DNA from: Massilia kyonggiensis
Lineage (GTDB): Bacteria; Pseudomonadota; Gammaproteobacteria; Burkholderiales; Burkholderiaceae_D
Reading direction: 5' to 3'
Length of the DNA stretch: 64,000 bases
Assembly (NCBI RefSeq): GCF_024756235.1
Contig: NZ_JANUGY010000013.1
Location: 62,001-126,000, forward strand
The notes under the pieces are model-generated. The model saw only the letters and a list, made by a program, of their open reading frames with translations. It was not told where the DNA came from and ran no database searches. This document shows, piece by piece, positions 7,783-16,173 of the stretch. The number at the start of each line of letters is the position of its first letter. The first letter of the stretch is position 1. A program made the translations under genes and the position numbers.

Positions 7783-8704
7783 CCATCTCGACGCCGGGCA
7801 GGCCGCAATCGGCCACGGCCTTCACCACCGCATCGATGGCGGCGCGGCGCGTAAAACTCTTGCGCCACACGATCACGACGCGGCGCGACGGGACCGGGTC
7901 CTGGAACGGGACGAAGGTCAGCATGCCGTTCGGGTCCTTCATGTCGGGCACGGATGCGCGCGGCAGCACGGTCAGGCCGATGCCGCTCGCGACCATGTGC
8001 CGGATCGTCTCCAGCGACGAGCCCTCGAACGTGCGCTGCATGCCGTTGCCCGGCGACGAAGAGAAGCGCGCCATCTCCGGGCAGACTTCGAGCACCTGGT
8101 CGCGGAAGCAGTGACCTGCGCCCAGCAGCAGCATCGTCTCGCTCTTGAGGTCTTCGGCCGCGATCTCGGTGCGCGTCGCCCACGGATGATTCTTCGGCAT
8201 CGCGACGACGAACGGTTCGTCGTACAACGGCTGCACGGCCATGCCGTGTTCCGGCAGCGGCAGGGCCATGATCGCGGCGTCCAGCTCGCCCTGGCGCAGC
8301 AGGTCGAGCAGTTTCACGGTGAAATTCTCCTGCAGCACGAGCGGCATCTGCGGCACGTGCTCGATCAGGTTTTTCACGAGCGGCGGCAGCAAATAGGGGC
8401 CGATGGTGTAGATCACGCCGAGACGCAGCGGGCCGGACAGCGGGTCCTTGTTCTGCTTGGCCAATTCCTTGATGGCAGCCGTCTGCTCGAGCACGCGCTC
8501 GGCCTGCGCGACGATCTGCGCGCCCAGGGGCGTCACGGACACTTCCGATCCGCCCCGTTCGAACAGCGTCACGCCGAGTTCGTCCTCGAGTTTCTTGATG
8601 GCGACGGACAGCGTGGGCTGGGCGACGAAGCAGGCTTCGGCCGCATGCCCGAAATGGCGGGCGCGTGCGACGGCGACGATGTATTTCAGTTCGGTCAGTG
8701 TCAT
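7760..8704 (-). CDS. oxyR: Hydrogen peroxide sensor OxyR (LysR family)
   Basis: The 314-residue LysR-type regulator has an N-terminal winged helix (residues 1-60) and a redox domain containing GHCFRDQVLEVC. The two cysteines fall at positions 199 and 208, the same numbers as the disulfide-forming pair of E. coli OxyR. It should activate catalase and peroxiredoxin genes after peroxide oxidation. None of those targets is adjacent. It is transcribed away from pilU, and its 3' end overlaps the convergent secreted protein gene by 23 bases. Confidence 0.94.
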   Translation of the reverse strand: MTLTELKYIVAVARARHFGHAAEACFVAQPTLSVAIKKLEDELGVTLFERGGSEVSVTPLGAQIVAQAERVLEQTAAIKELAKQNKDPLSGPLRLGVIYTIGPYLLPPLVKNLIEHVPQMPLVLQENFTVKLLDLLRQGELDAAIMALPLPEHGMAVQPLYDEPFVVAMPKNHPWATRTEIAAEDLKSETMLLLGAGHCFRDQVLEVCPEMARFSSSPGNGMQRTFEGSSLETIRHMVASGIGLTVLPRASVPDMKDPNGMLTFVPFQDPVPSRRVVIVWRKSFTRRAAIDAVVKAVADCGLPGVEMVTLQAAA

Positions 8705-8849
8705 GGGATCGGAATGTTATTTGCCGGCCGTGTTCTAGGAGACACGTTTGCCTGCCTTTTGAGCAGTCTGTCACTATTTTACCGATAAAGCCATGGATAT
8801 AATGGCCGGGCAGGCGATGTTGCCTTGCGTTAACAATGAGGCATCTTTT

Positions 8850-10040
8850 ATGTCTTCGACCTTCGGCCCGGCGGAAGCCCAGGCCTATATGCACAAGCTG
8901 CTCACGGTCATGCACCAGCAGGGCGGCTCCGACCTGTTCATCTCGGCCGACTTCCCGCCCAGCATGAAGCACCAGGGCGCGATGAAACCCCTGAGCCAGC
9001 AGCGCCTGACGGGCGACATCACGCGCGCGCTGTCGCTTTCTCTCATGAACGAGCGTCAGCGGGCCGAGTTCGAGGCGGAGATGGAGTGCAATTTCGCGAT
9101 CTCCCTGCCGGGCGTGTGCCGCTTCCGCGTGAACGTGTTCGTGCAACAACAGAGCGTGGGCATGGTCGTGAGGACCATTGCATCGGAAATCCCGAGCTTC
9201 GAAAAACTCGACCTGCCCGAGGTATTGAAAGATGTCGTGATGACGAAGCGCGGGCTCGTCCTCGTCGTCGGCGGCACGGGCTCCGGCAAGTCGACGACGC
9301 TGGCGGCGATGATCGATTACCGCAACAGCAACTCGGCCGGCCACATCATCACGGTCGAGGATCCCGTCGAATACGTCCACAAGAACAAGAGCTGCCTCAT
9401 CACGCACCGCGAGGTGGGCGTCGACACGCTGTCATGGCACAACGCGCTGAAGAACACGCTGCGCCAGGCGCCGGACGTGATCCTGATCGGCGAGATCCGC
9501 GACACGGAAACGATGGAACACGCGATCGCGTTCGCCGAAACAGGCCATTTGTGCCTGGGGACGCTGCACGCGAACAATGCGAACCAGACGATGGACCGCA
9601 TCATCAACTTCTTCCCGGAAGAGCGCAGGAACCAGTTGCTGATGGACTTGTCGTCGAACCTGCGCGCCATCGTGTCGCAGCGGCTGGTCCGCACGGAAGA
9701 TGGGAAGGGGCGCAAGGCCGCCATCGAGATCCTGCTGAACACGCCGACCATCGGCGAGATGATCCTGAAGGGCAGCTTCCAGAGCATCAAGGAGATCATG
9801 CACAAGTCGCGCGAGCTGGGCATGTGCACGTTCGACCAGGCGCTGTTCGAACTCTACAACAAGGGCTACATCAGCTACGACGAAGCCATCCGCAACGCCG
9901 ATTCCGCGAACGGCCTGCGCCTGCAGATCAAGCTGTCGGGCGAACGCAAGGCGCCGGGCGAGGGCGGCGGTGCCGCGAAGCCGGCCGAGCTGTCGATGTT
10001 GATCGACGAGCCGGAAGAGGAACCGCCGGCGGCAAGTTAA
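8850..10040 (+). CDS. pilU: PilT/PilU-type twitching ATPase
   Basis: The 396-residue cytoplasmic hexameric ATPase powers type IV pilus retraction. It shows Walker A GGTGSGKST at 141-149, Walker B in VILIGEIRD, and the AIAFAETGHLCLGTLHANNA block of the PilT/PilU family. The length and the long C-terminal tail ending in acidic residues fit PilU better than PilT. I chose the ATG at 8850. A TATAAT box at 8798-8803 would place the transcript start after the earlier in-frame ATG at 8793. The usual partner pilT is not in the window. rfaE2 begins two bases after its stop. Confidence 0.88.
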   Translation: MSSTFGPAEAQAYMHKLLTVMHQQGGSDLFISADFPPSMKHQGAMKPLSQQRLTGDITRALSLSLMNERQRAEFEAEMECNFAISLPGVCRFRVNVFVQQQSVGMVVRTIASEIPSFEKLDLPEVLKDVVMTKRGLVLVVGGTGSGKSTTLAAMIDYRNSNSAGHIITVEDPVEYVHKNKSCLITHREVGVDTLSWHNALKNTLRQAPDVILIGEIRDTETMEHAIAFAETGHLCLGTLHANNANQTMDRIINFFPEERRNQLLMDLSSNLRAIVSQRLVRTEDGKGRKAAIEILLNTPTIGEMILKGSFQSIKEIMHKSRELGMCTFDQALFELYNKGYISYDEAIRNADSANGLRLQIKLSGERKAPGEGGGAAKPAELSMLIDEPEEEPPAAS

Positions 10041-10041
10041 A

Positions 10042-10530
10042 ATGCACGCCATGGCTACCTTCGAACAAAAACTCTGCACCCGCGCCACGCTGCCGCAACG
10101 CATCGCCGACCTGCCGAAACCCGTCGTGCTGACGAACGGCGTGTTCGACATCCTGCACCGCGGCCACGTGACGTATCTCGCCCAGGCCCGTGAACTGGGC
10201 GCGTCACTCGTCGTTGCCGTCAACACGGACGCGTCCGTGAAACGCCTGGGCAAAGGCGATGACCGCCCGCTGAACACGCTGGCCGATCGCATGGCCGTGC
10301 TGGCGGCGCTGGAATCCGTCAGCCTCGTCGTGGAATTCGACGAGGACACGGCGCTGGAAGTCGTGCAGGAAGCCCGCCCCGACATCTACGCCAAGGGCGG
10401 CGACTACGTCATGAGCGCCATCCCGGAAGGGAAGGAAGTGATCGCCTACGGCGGCAAGGCCGTCGCGATTGATTTTGCGCACGACCGCTCGACGACCAAG
10501 CTCGTCGCGAAGATCCGGCAGTTCGGCTGA
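10042..10530 (+). CDS. rfaE2: D-glycero-beta-D-manno-heptose 1-phosphate adenylyltransferase
   Basis: This 162-residue nucleotidyltransferase transfers AMP to heptose 1-phosphate to make ADP-heptose for the lipopolysaccharide inner core. The cytidylyltransferase-like signature is clear: NGVFDILHRGHV near residues 33-44 with the HxGH motif, and DRSTTKLV at the C-terminus. It is the stand-alone HldC/RfaE2 type, without the kinase domain found in the fused E. coli HldE. An alternative ATG lies three codons downstream at 10051, and no strong ribosome binding site separates the two. It follows pilU closely and converges on trmL with four bases between the stops. Confidence 0.93.
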   Translation: MHAMATFEQKLCTRATLPQRIADLPKPVVLTNGVFDILHRGHVTYLAQARELGASLVVAVNTDASVKRLGKGDDRPLNTLADRMAVLAALESVSLVVEFDEDTALEVVQEARPDIYAKGGDYVMSAIPEGKEVIAYGGKAVAIDFAHDRSTTKLVAKIRQFG

Positions 10531-10534
10531 TTCG

Positions 10535-11005
10535 TCAGCCGCCGCCGGCGTAGCCGTTCTGGCGCCACGCCTCGTAGACGACGACGGCCACCGTATTCGA
10601 CAGATTCAGGCTCCGATTGCCCGGCATCATCGGCAGGCGGATGCGCTGGGCCGGCGGGAACGACTCGCGCAGGGCCGGGTCCAGGCCGCGCGATTCGGCG
10701 CCGAACACGAACACGTCGCCCGGGCGGAATGCCGCATCGGCGAACGGCGACGAGCCGTGGGTCGTCATGGCGAACATGCGCGTAGGGTCCGGCTGCGTGT
10801 CGGCCAGGAAGGCGTCCCAGTTCTTGTGGACCTTCATCGTGGCGTAGTCGTGGTAGTCGAGGCCGGCGCGGCGCATCTTGGCGTCGTCCAGCGGGAAGCC
10901 GAGCGGCTCGACCAGGTGCAGCTGCGCCCCCGTGTTCGCGCACAGGCGGATGACGTTGCCCGTGTTGGGCGGGATCTCGGGTTCGACCAGTACGACGTGA
11001 AACAT
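10535..11005 (-). CDS. trmL: tRNA (cytidine(34)-2'-O)-methyltransferase TrmL
   Basis: The 156-residue SPOUT-class enzyme methylates the ribose of the wobble base of tRNA-Leu isoacceptors using S-adenosylmethionine. Motifs visible are PEIPPNTGNVIRL near residues 9-21, VFVFGAESRGL, and the knot-forming RSLNLSNTVAVVVYE near the C-terminus. The start ATG at 11005 has GAAGGAG upstream. The ComF-family gene ends 14 bases upstream on the same strand, so the two are probably co-transcribed. Confidence 0.94.
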   Translation of the reverse strand: MFHVVLVEPEIPPNTGNVIRLCANTGAQLHLVEPLGFPLDDAKMRRAGLDYHDYATMKVHKNWDAFLADTQPDPTRMFAMTTHGSSPFADAAFRPGDVFVFGAESRGLDPALRESFPPAQRIRLPMMPGNRSLNLSNTVAVVVYEAWRQNGYAGGG

Positions 11006-11019
11006 TGATTCTCCTTCAG

Positions 11020-11742
11020 TTACGGATGGGGCGGCGTGCGCGCAAATACCAGGTTCGTCACGCGCGCCGCGCCGAAGCGCTTGAACGTCGCGGCCAGTTC
11101 GCCCAGCGTGTGGCCGCTCGTCATGACGTCGTCGACGAGGCCGACGTGGCGTCCTTCGACGAGGTCCGGGTCCTCCACGGCGAACGCGCCGCGCACGTTT
11201 TGCGCACGCACGCTCGGCGCTACGCCCGACTGGGCCTTGGTATCGAGCGTGCGCAGCGCCAGCGCCGGATGACATGCTACCCCGAGCGCCGCCGCCAGGG
11301 GTCGCGCGATTTCCAGCGCCTGGTTGAAGCCGCGTTCGACAAGCCTGGCCGGACCCAGCGGGACAGGACACAGCAGATCGGGCAGCGGCAGACCGGGACT
11401 GGCCAGCACGGCATCGCGGATCTGGCGCGCGAACCACGGTGCGAGCGCGAGGCGGGCGCCGAATTTTAATTGAAGCACGAGCTGGTCGAGAGGAATTGCG
11501 TAATCGACGGCCGCGATGGTGGCGTCGAAGGCGGGCGGATGGCTCAGGCAGGCGCCGCAAACACGCGTCCCTCCTGCCGGCAGCGGGTTTGCGCACTGCC
11601 CGCAACGTACCGGCCGCGCGCCCGCATACGCTTCCCGGCACGCATCGCACACGACGTCGTCGCAGCCGCCCCCGCATAGGGCGCACACGGACGGCATCAG
11701 CACGCCCAGCCAATACTGCGGGGACAAATAACGGGTGGTCAT
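11020..11742 (-). CDS. ComF family phosphoribosyltransferase-like protein
   Basis: The 240-residue protein has the ComF plan. An N-terminal zinc-ribbon holds four CxxC-type pairs (CALCGGGC, CDAC, CGQC, CGAC within residues 20-64). A type I phosphoribosyltransferase fold follows, with LVDDVMTSGHT as the PRPP-binding loop near residues 200-210. In naturally competent bacteria ComF helps DNA uptake, but many proteobacteria keep it without proven competence. It lies directly upstream of trmL and is divergent from the BioC-like gene. Confidence 0.9.
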   Translation of the reverse strand: MTTRYLSPQYWLGVLMPSVCALCGGGCDDVVCDACREAYAGARPVRCGQCANPLPAGGTRVCGACLSHPPAFDATIAAVDYAIPLDQLVLQLKFGARLALAPWFARQIRDAVLASPGLPLPDLLCPVPLGPARLVERGFNQALEIARPLAAALGVACHPALALRTLDTKAQSGVAPSVRAQNVRGAFAVEDPDLVEGRHVGLVDDVMTSGHTLGELAATFKRFGAARVTNLVFARTPPHP

Positions 11743-11800
11743 CTCGATTTCTACCCATCATGTACACTCCCGCCATTATCCCATTCGCCGCAGCCCCATC

Positions 11801-12712
11801 ATGGTTTCACCCCAAGCCCCCTCGAAGATGAGCGCCCCGATCGATCCGGTCCGCGTGCGCCAGCTGTTCGCCGACCCCGCCCGGGTCGCCCCATCCGATT
11901 TCCTGCGGCGCGAGATCGCCAACCGCATGTTCGACCGCCTCACGCTCGTCAAGACGGCGCCGCGCCAGGTGCTCGACGCGGGTTGCGGCACCGGCGTCGA
12001 CATCGCCGAACTGCAGAAGCGCTACCCGGCCGCGCAGGTGCTCGGCCTGGACGCCGTGCCGGCGATGCTGGCGACCGCTGCGACTGCCACGTCGGCGCCC
12101 CGGTCCCTGTTGAGCCGTTTGCTCCCCGCCAAAGCCGGTATCGATCTCGTTTGCGCCGACTTCGGTAACCTGCCGTTCGGCCCGAACTCGCTCGACCTGG
12201 TCTGGTCGAACCTGGCATTGCACTGGCATCCCCAACCGGATCGCGTGTTCGCCGAGTGGCGTCGCGTGCTGCGCGTGGATGGTTTGCTGATGTTCTCGAA
12301 TTTCGGTCCGGACACGTTCCGCGAACTGCGTGCCGCGTTCGCGGCGATGGACGAGACCCCGCACACGTTGCCGTTCGTCGACATGCACGACTTCGGCGAC
12401 CAGCTCGTGGAAGCGGGGTTCACGACGCCCGTCATGGACATGGAACAGATCACGGTGACGTACGACACGGCCGACAAGCTGCTGGCCGACGTGCGCGCGT
12501 TCGGCGGCAACCCGCTCGCGACGCGCCGCCGCGGCCTCGTCGGCCGGGCGGCATGGCAGCGCATGCGCGACGCACTGGAAGCGGGACGCCGCGCGGACGG
12601 CAAGCTGGGCCTGACGTTCGAGGTCATCTATGGCCACGCGTTCCGGCCGGCACCGAAGACGACGGCCGCGGGCGAGGCGATCGTCCGGTTCCAGCCGCCC
12701 AAGCCGCGGTAA
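11801..12712 (+). CDS. bioC: BioC-like malonyl-ACP O-methyltransferase
   Basis: The 303-residue SAM-dependent methyltransferase has motif I VLDAGCGTG near residues 52-60, an acidic motif II region, and SNLALHW, which is conserved in BioC. BioC methylates malonyl-ACP to begin pimeloyl synthesis for biotin. The C-terminal RRRGLVGRAAW and YGHAFRP segments also occur in BioC proteins. I chose the ATG at 11801 because the preceding sequence is intergenic in character. No other bio genes are nearby, so the assignment is by sequence only. A generic methyltransferase remains possible. Confidence 0.75.
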   Translation: MVSPQAPSKMSAPIDPVRVRQLFADPARVAPSDFLRREIANRMFDRLTLVKTAPRQVLDAGCGTGVDIAELQKRYPAAQVLGLDAVPAMLATAATATSAPRSLLSRLLPAKAGIDLVCADFGNLPFGPNSLDLVWSNLALHWHPQPDRVFAEWRRVLRVDGLLMFSNFGPDTFRELRAAFAAMDETPHTLPFVDMHDFGDQLVEAGFTTPVMDMEQITVTYDTADKLLADVRAFGGNPLATRRRGLVGRAAWQRMRDALEAGRRADGKLGLTFEVIYGHAFRPAPKTTAAGEAIVRFQPPKPR

Positions 12713-12736
12713 CACCCATGCATCCTGTATACGATC

Positions 12737-12770
12737 GCGGTAATTTTCCTTGAATAAAAATTACCGCTTT
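12737..12770 (+). terminator. Perfect 11-bp hairpin after the BioC-like gene
   Basis: GCGGTAATTTT at 12737-12747 pairs perfectly with AAAATTACCGC at 12757-12767 around a nine-base loop, followed by only three T. It probably ends the upstream transcript. The loop and right arm also carry the -35 region of a promoter reading into the cox leader. Confidence 0.5.
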
Positions 12771-12779
12771 CAGTATAAT
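12750..12779 (+). promoter_or_regulatory. Predicted sigma-70 promoter of the cox operon
   Basis: TTGAAT at 12750-12755 and a perfect TATAAT at 12774-12779 are separated by 18 bases. Transcription would begin near 12786 and give a leader of about 370 bases before coxB. The -35 element lies in the loop of the preceding hairpin. Confidence 0.55.
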
Positions 12780-12785
12780 CAAACA

Positions 12786-13154
12786 CACTTTTTTCGACTG
12801 GATCAAGAAAACGCTAAAAAATTAGGCAAAAGGCGTAGGGTCGAAGGGTAACTCGAACAGGCCGGCACAGGCCTGCGAGACCTGGAGGTTGGAGCATCAC
12901 CCGGGGATGTTGGGCAACGTATTTGATGTCCCCCGCAAGCAAGGTTTGAAGTCATCGTTCACCGAGGGTGCCAGACGGTTCCCGGGCGGACGGTGTCGAG
13001 TCCCGAAGCGTCCGCCGGCGCGACGGGAAGTGGTTGCGTTTAGTTTAAAAAGGATTTCAGAACGGAAGTTGTCTTCCGTGGTTCCTCCATGGCGAGCCAG
13101 AGGAGGGCCGCTTCCGTTCTAGAAATTTCTCTTCTAAAGGTGGTTGGGGACAAC
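12786..13154 (+). promoter_or_regulatory. Long structured 5' leader of the cox operon
   Basis: About 370 bases hold no convincing protein gene but many inverted repeats, including GGCGGACG with CGTCCGCC. Near the 3' end, CGGAAG (13063-13068) can pair with CTTCCG (13073-13078). Alternatively, AGAACGGAAG (13059-13068) can pair perfectly with CTTCCGTTCT (13111-13120), enclosing CCTCC/GGAGG (13084-13088 with 13102-13106). The two folds exclude each other and end 35 bases before the coxB start. A cis-acting RNA switch or a processed small RNA are both possible. I do not recognise a known RNA family. Confidence 0.5.
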
Positions 13155-14348
13155 ATGACATATGCAAAACGATTCAAAGCGTTGATGCTCGGTCTCGCAG
13201 TAGCGGCCAGCATCCCGGCGATGGCGGCTACCGAGCCCGTCATTACCGGTCGTCCATTGGAACATCAGCTCAACATGCAGGCGCCCGTGACGGGCATTGC
13301 AGCCTATATTTATAGTCTGCATAACTGGATGATGGTGGTCTGCCTGGTCATCTTCATCGGCGTGTTCGGCGTCATGTTTTATTCGGTGTTCAAGCACCGC
13401 AAGTCCCTCGGCCACAAACCGGCCACCTTCCACGAATCCACCACGGTCGAGATCGCCTGGACCGTCGTACCGTTCCTGATCGTCATCGGCATGGCTCTCC
13501 CGGCCACGCACGCCGTCGTGCAGATGAAGGACACCTCCAACCCGGACCTGACCATCAAGGTCACCGGCATGCAGTGGAAATGGGGGTATGACTACCTGAA
13601 GGGCGAGGGCGAAGGCATCTCGTTCCTGCAGAACCTGGCCACGCCGCGCACGCAGGTGGGCGAGCCGGGTATCGCACCGACCGAGAAGCGCACCGAGAAC
13701 TACCTGCTCGAGGTCGACAATCCCGTCGTCGTCCCGGTCGGCAAGAAGGTCCGCCTCGTGTTGACCGCCAACGACGTGATCCACTCGTGGACGATTCCCG
13801 CCTTCGCCGTCAAGCAGGACGCCATCCCCGGCTTCGTCCGCGACACGTGGTTCAAGGCCGAGCAGATCGGTACGTACCGCGGCAACTGCGTCGAGCTGTG
13901 CGGCAAGGAACACGCGTTCATGCCGATCGTCGTGAAAGTCGTTTCCGCTGAAGACTACACCGCGTGGGTGGGCGGCGAGAAGAAACGCATGGCCGCGCTG
14001 GCCGACGACCCCAACAAGGTCTGGACCATCGACGAGCTCAAGACGAAGGGCGAGAAAGTCTACGCAGCCAACTGCGTGGCCTGCCACCAGGCCAACGGCC
14101 AGGGCGTGCCGAGCGCGTTTGCCTCGCTGGTCGGTTCGCCTGTCGTCACCGGCCCCAAGGCCGAACAGATCGCCGTGCTGCTGAATGGTAAGCACAGCGG
14201 TAAGTATCCGTCGGCGATGCCGGCGTGGAAGCAGCTGTCGGATTCCGAGATCGCTTCCGTCATCACTTATACCCGCAACAACTGGGCGAACAAGGCCGAC
14301 GAGAACATCGTCCAGCCTTCCGAAGTCCTGGCTGCCCGCGGCAAATAA
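13155..14348 (+). CDS. coxB: Cytochrome c oxidase subunit II (CuA and heme c domains)
   Basis: The 397-residue subunit has a signal peptide, two membrane helices (about 53-76 and 98-122), and a CuA domain with ligands H210, C245, C249, H253 and M256. A C-terminal cytochrome c domain follows, with CVACH at 307-311. The fused heme c domain marks a caa3-type oxidase. It accepts electrons from cytochrome c and passes them via CuA to subunit I. I chose the ATG at 13155, where the signal peptide begins. Earlier in-frame codons lie inside the structured leader. It is the first gene of the oxidase operon. Confidence 0.96.
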   Translation: MTYAKRFKALMLGLAVAASIPAMAATEPVITGRPLEHQLNMQAPVTGIAAYIYSLHNWMMVVCLVIFIGVFGVMFYSVFKHRKSLGHKPATFHESTTVEIAWTVVPFLIVIGMALPATHAVVQMKDTSNPDLTIKVTGMQWKWGYDYLKGEGEGISFLQNLATPRTQVGEPGIAPTEKRTENYLLEVDNPVVVPVGKKVRLVLTANDVIHSWTIPAFAVKQDAIPGFVRDTWFKAEQIGTYRGNCVELCGKEHAFMPIVVKVVSAEDYTAWVGGEKKRMAALADDPNKVWTIDELKTKGEKVYAANCVACHQANGQGVPSAFASLVGSPVVTGPKAEQIAVLLNGKHSGKYPSAMPAWKQLSDSEIASVITYTRNNWANKADENIVQPSEVLAARGK

Positions 14349-14443
14349 GACAAGACAAGCAACAAGCGTTTGGATTACAGGGACCGGGCCGTACCGCGTC
14401 ACCGCACCACGGCCTTGCTGTCCCGCACGACTAGGATACTGAC

Positions 14444-16039
14444 ATGACTTCCAGCACTATCGATCACTCTCACGATCATGGCCACGACCACGCGCACGAC
14501 CATCCGGTCGGCGCACGCCGCTGGCTCTTCGCCACCAACCACAAGGACATCGGTACGCTGTATATGTGGTTCGCGTTCATCATGCTGCTCTCGGGCGGCG
14601 TGCTGGCGCTGATGATCCGCACCGAGCTGTTCCAGCCCGGCCTGCAGTTCTTCCGCCCCGAATTCTTCAACCAGCTGACGACCATGCACGGCATCGTGAT
14701 GGTGTTCGGCGCGATCATGCCGGCGTTCGTCGGCTTCGCCAACTGGATGATCCCGCTGCAGATCGGCGCGTCCGACATGGCGTTCGCGCGCATGAACAAC
14801 TTCTCGTTCTGGCTGCTGCCGCCGGCCGCGATCCTGCTCGCGACGTCGTTCTTCGTCCCGGGCGGCGCCACGGCAGCCGGCTGGACGCTGTACGCGCCGC
14901 TGTCGACGCAGATGGGCCCGGGCATGGACATGGCGATCTTCGCGCTGCACATCATGGGCGCGTCGTCGATCATGGGTTCCATTAACATCATCGTCACGAT
15001 CCTGAACATGCGCGCACCGGGCCTGACCTTGATGAAGATGCCGATGTTCTGCTGGACCTGGCTGATCACCGCCTATCTGCTGATCGCCGTGATGCCGGTC
15101 CTCGCCGGCGCCATCACGATGACCCTGACCGACCGCCACTTCGGCACCTCGTTCTTCAACGCGGCCGGCGGCGGCGACCCGGTCATGTACCAGCACATCT
15201 TCTGGTTCTTCGGCCACCCCGAGGTCTACATCATGATCCTGCCGGCCTTCGGCATCGTCTCGCAGATCATCCCGGCCTTCGCCCGCAAGCCGCTGTTCGG
15301 CTACGCGTCGATGGTGTACGCAACGGCTTCCATCGCGATCCTGTCGTTCATCGTGTGGGCGCACCACATGTTCACCACCGGCATGCCGGTGACGAGCCAG
15401 CTGTTCTTCATGTACGCGACGATGCTGATCGCGGTGCCGACCGGCGTGAAAGTCTTTAACTGGGTCGCCACGATGTGGAAGGGCTCGATGACGTTCGAGA
15501 CCCCGATGCTGTTCGCCGTCGGCTTCATCTTCGTGTTCACGATGGGCGGCTTCACGGGCCTGATCCTGGCCGTGACCCCGATCGACATTCAGGTGCAGGA
15601 CACGTATTACGTCGTCGCCCACTTCCATTACGTGCTGGTCGCCGGCTCGCTGTTCGCTCTGTTCGCCGGCTTCTACTACTGGGCACCGAAGTGGACCGGC
15701 CACATGTATCCGGAAGGCCGCGGCAAGACGCACTTCTGGCTGTCGCTGATCACCTTCAACATCACGTTCTTCCCGATGCACTTCCTGGGCCTGGCCGGCA
15801 TGCCGCGTCGCTATGCCGACTATGCCGTGCAGTTCACGGACTTCAACCAGATCGTGTCGATCGGCGCGTTCGGCTTCGGCCTGTCGCAGGTGTACTTCCT
15901 GTTCTTCGTCGTGCTGCCGACCATCCGTGGCGGCAAGCCGGCCGAAGCGAAACCGTGGGAAGGCGCCGAAGGCCTGGAGTGGACCGTGCCGAGCCCGGCG
16001 CCGTTCCACACCTTCGAAACGCCGCCGCTGGTGAAGTGA
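14444..16039 (+). CDS. ctaD: Cytochrome c oxidase subunit I
   Basis: The 531-residue, 12-helix catalytic subunit carries the expected metal ligands. H82 and H395 ligate low-spin heme a. H258 (cross-linked to Y262), H307 and H308 bind CuB, and H393 ligates heme a3. It reduces oxygen to water and pumps protons. The N-terminus has an unusual histidine/aspartate-rich stretch at residues 8-20 that could bind metal. A 95-bp gap with no visible feature separates it from coxB. Confidence 0.97.
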   Translation: MTSSTIDHSHDHGHDHAHDHPVGARRWLFATNHKDIGTLYMWFAFIMLLSGGVLALMIRTELFQPGLQFFRPEFFNQLTTMHGIVMVFGAIMPAFVGFANWMIPLQIGASDMAFARMNNFSFWLLPPAAILLATSFFVPGGATAAGWTLYAPLSTQMGPGMDMAIFALHIMGASSIMGSINIIVTILNMRAPGLTLMKMPMFCWTWLITAYLLIAVMPVLAGAITMTLTDRHFGTSFFNAAGGGDPVMYQHIFWFFGHPEVYIMILPAFGIVSQIIPAFARKPLFGYASMVYATASIAILSFIVWAHHMFTTGMPVTSQLFFMYATMLIAVPTGVKVFNWVATMWKGSMTFETPMLFAVGFIFVFTMGGFTGLILAVTPIDIQVQDTYYVVAHFHYVLVAGSLFALFAGFYYWAPKWTGHMYPEGRGKTHFWLSLITFNITFFPMHFLGLAGMPRRYADYAVQFTDFNQIVSIGAFGFGLSQVYFLFFVVLPTIRGGKPAEAKPWEGAEGLEWTVPSPAPFHTFETPPLVK

Positions 16040-16046
16040 GATCGCG

Positions 16047-16166
16047 ATGGACGTCGACCGTTCGCAGCAGATCAGGAAGAACAACCGGCGCACGGCCCTG
16101 TGGCTGGCCGGGCTCGCGCTGTTCTTCTTCGTCGTGCTGTTCGTCAAGCGCCTGTGGCTGAACTGA
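16047..16166 (+). CDS. Cytochrome oxidase small assembly protein (39 aa)
   Basis: ATG at 16047 opens a 39-residue frame ending at TGA 16164-16166. It has a basic N-terminus (QIRKNNRRTALW), one membrane helix near residues 17-34 (LAGLALFFFVVLFV), and ends KRLWLN. Small one-helix proteins of this kind occur between ctaD and ctaG in betaproteobacteria and are annotated as cytochrome oxidase small assembly proteins. Only seven bases separate it from each neighbour, so it is co-translated with the operon. Confidence 0.8.
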   Translation: MDVDRSQQIRKNNRRTALWLAGLALFFFVVLFVKRLWLN

Positions 16167-16173
16167 GGCTGTC

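Noticed and set aside
12889..13122. 77-codon frame inside the cox leader
   Set aside because: It uses a non-ATG start, lacks a binding site, shows no protein features, and lies on the hairpin arms of the leader.
13134..14402. Long minus-strand open frame opposite coxB
   Set aside because: It shadows coxB, whose metal-binding residues are intact on the plus strand.
14399..16147. Very long open frame on the minus strand opposite ctaD
   Set aside because: It is a mirror of the strong codon bias of ctaD in high-GC DNA. The translation is rich in His, Arg and Glu, with no family match and no ribosome binding site.
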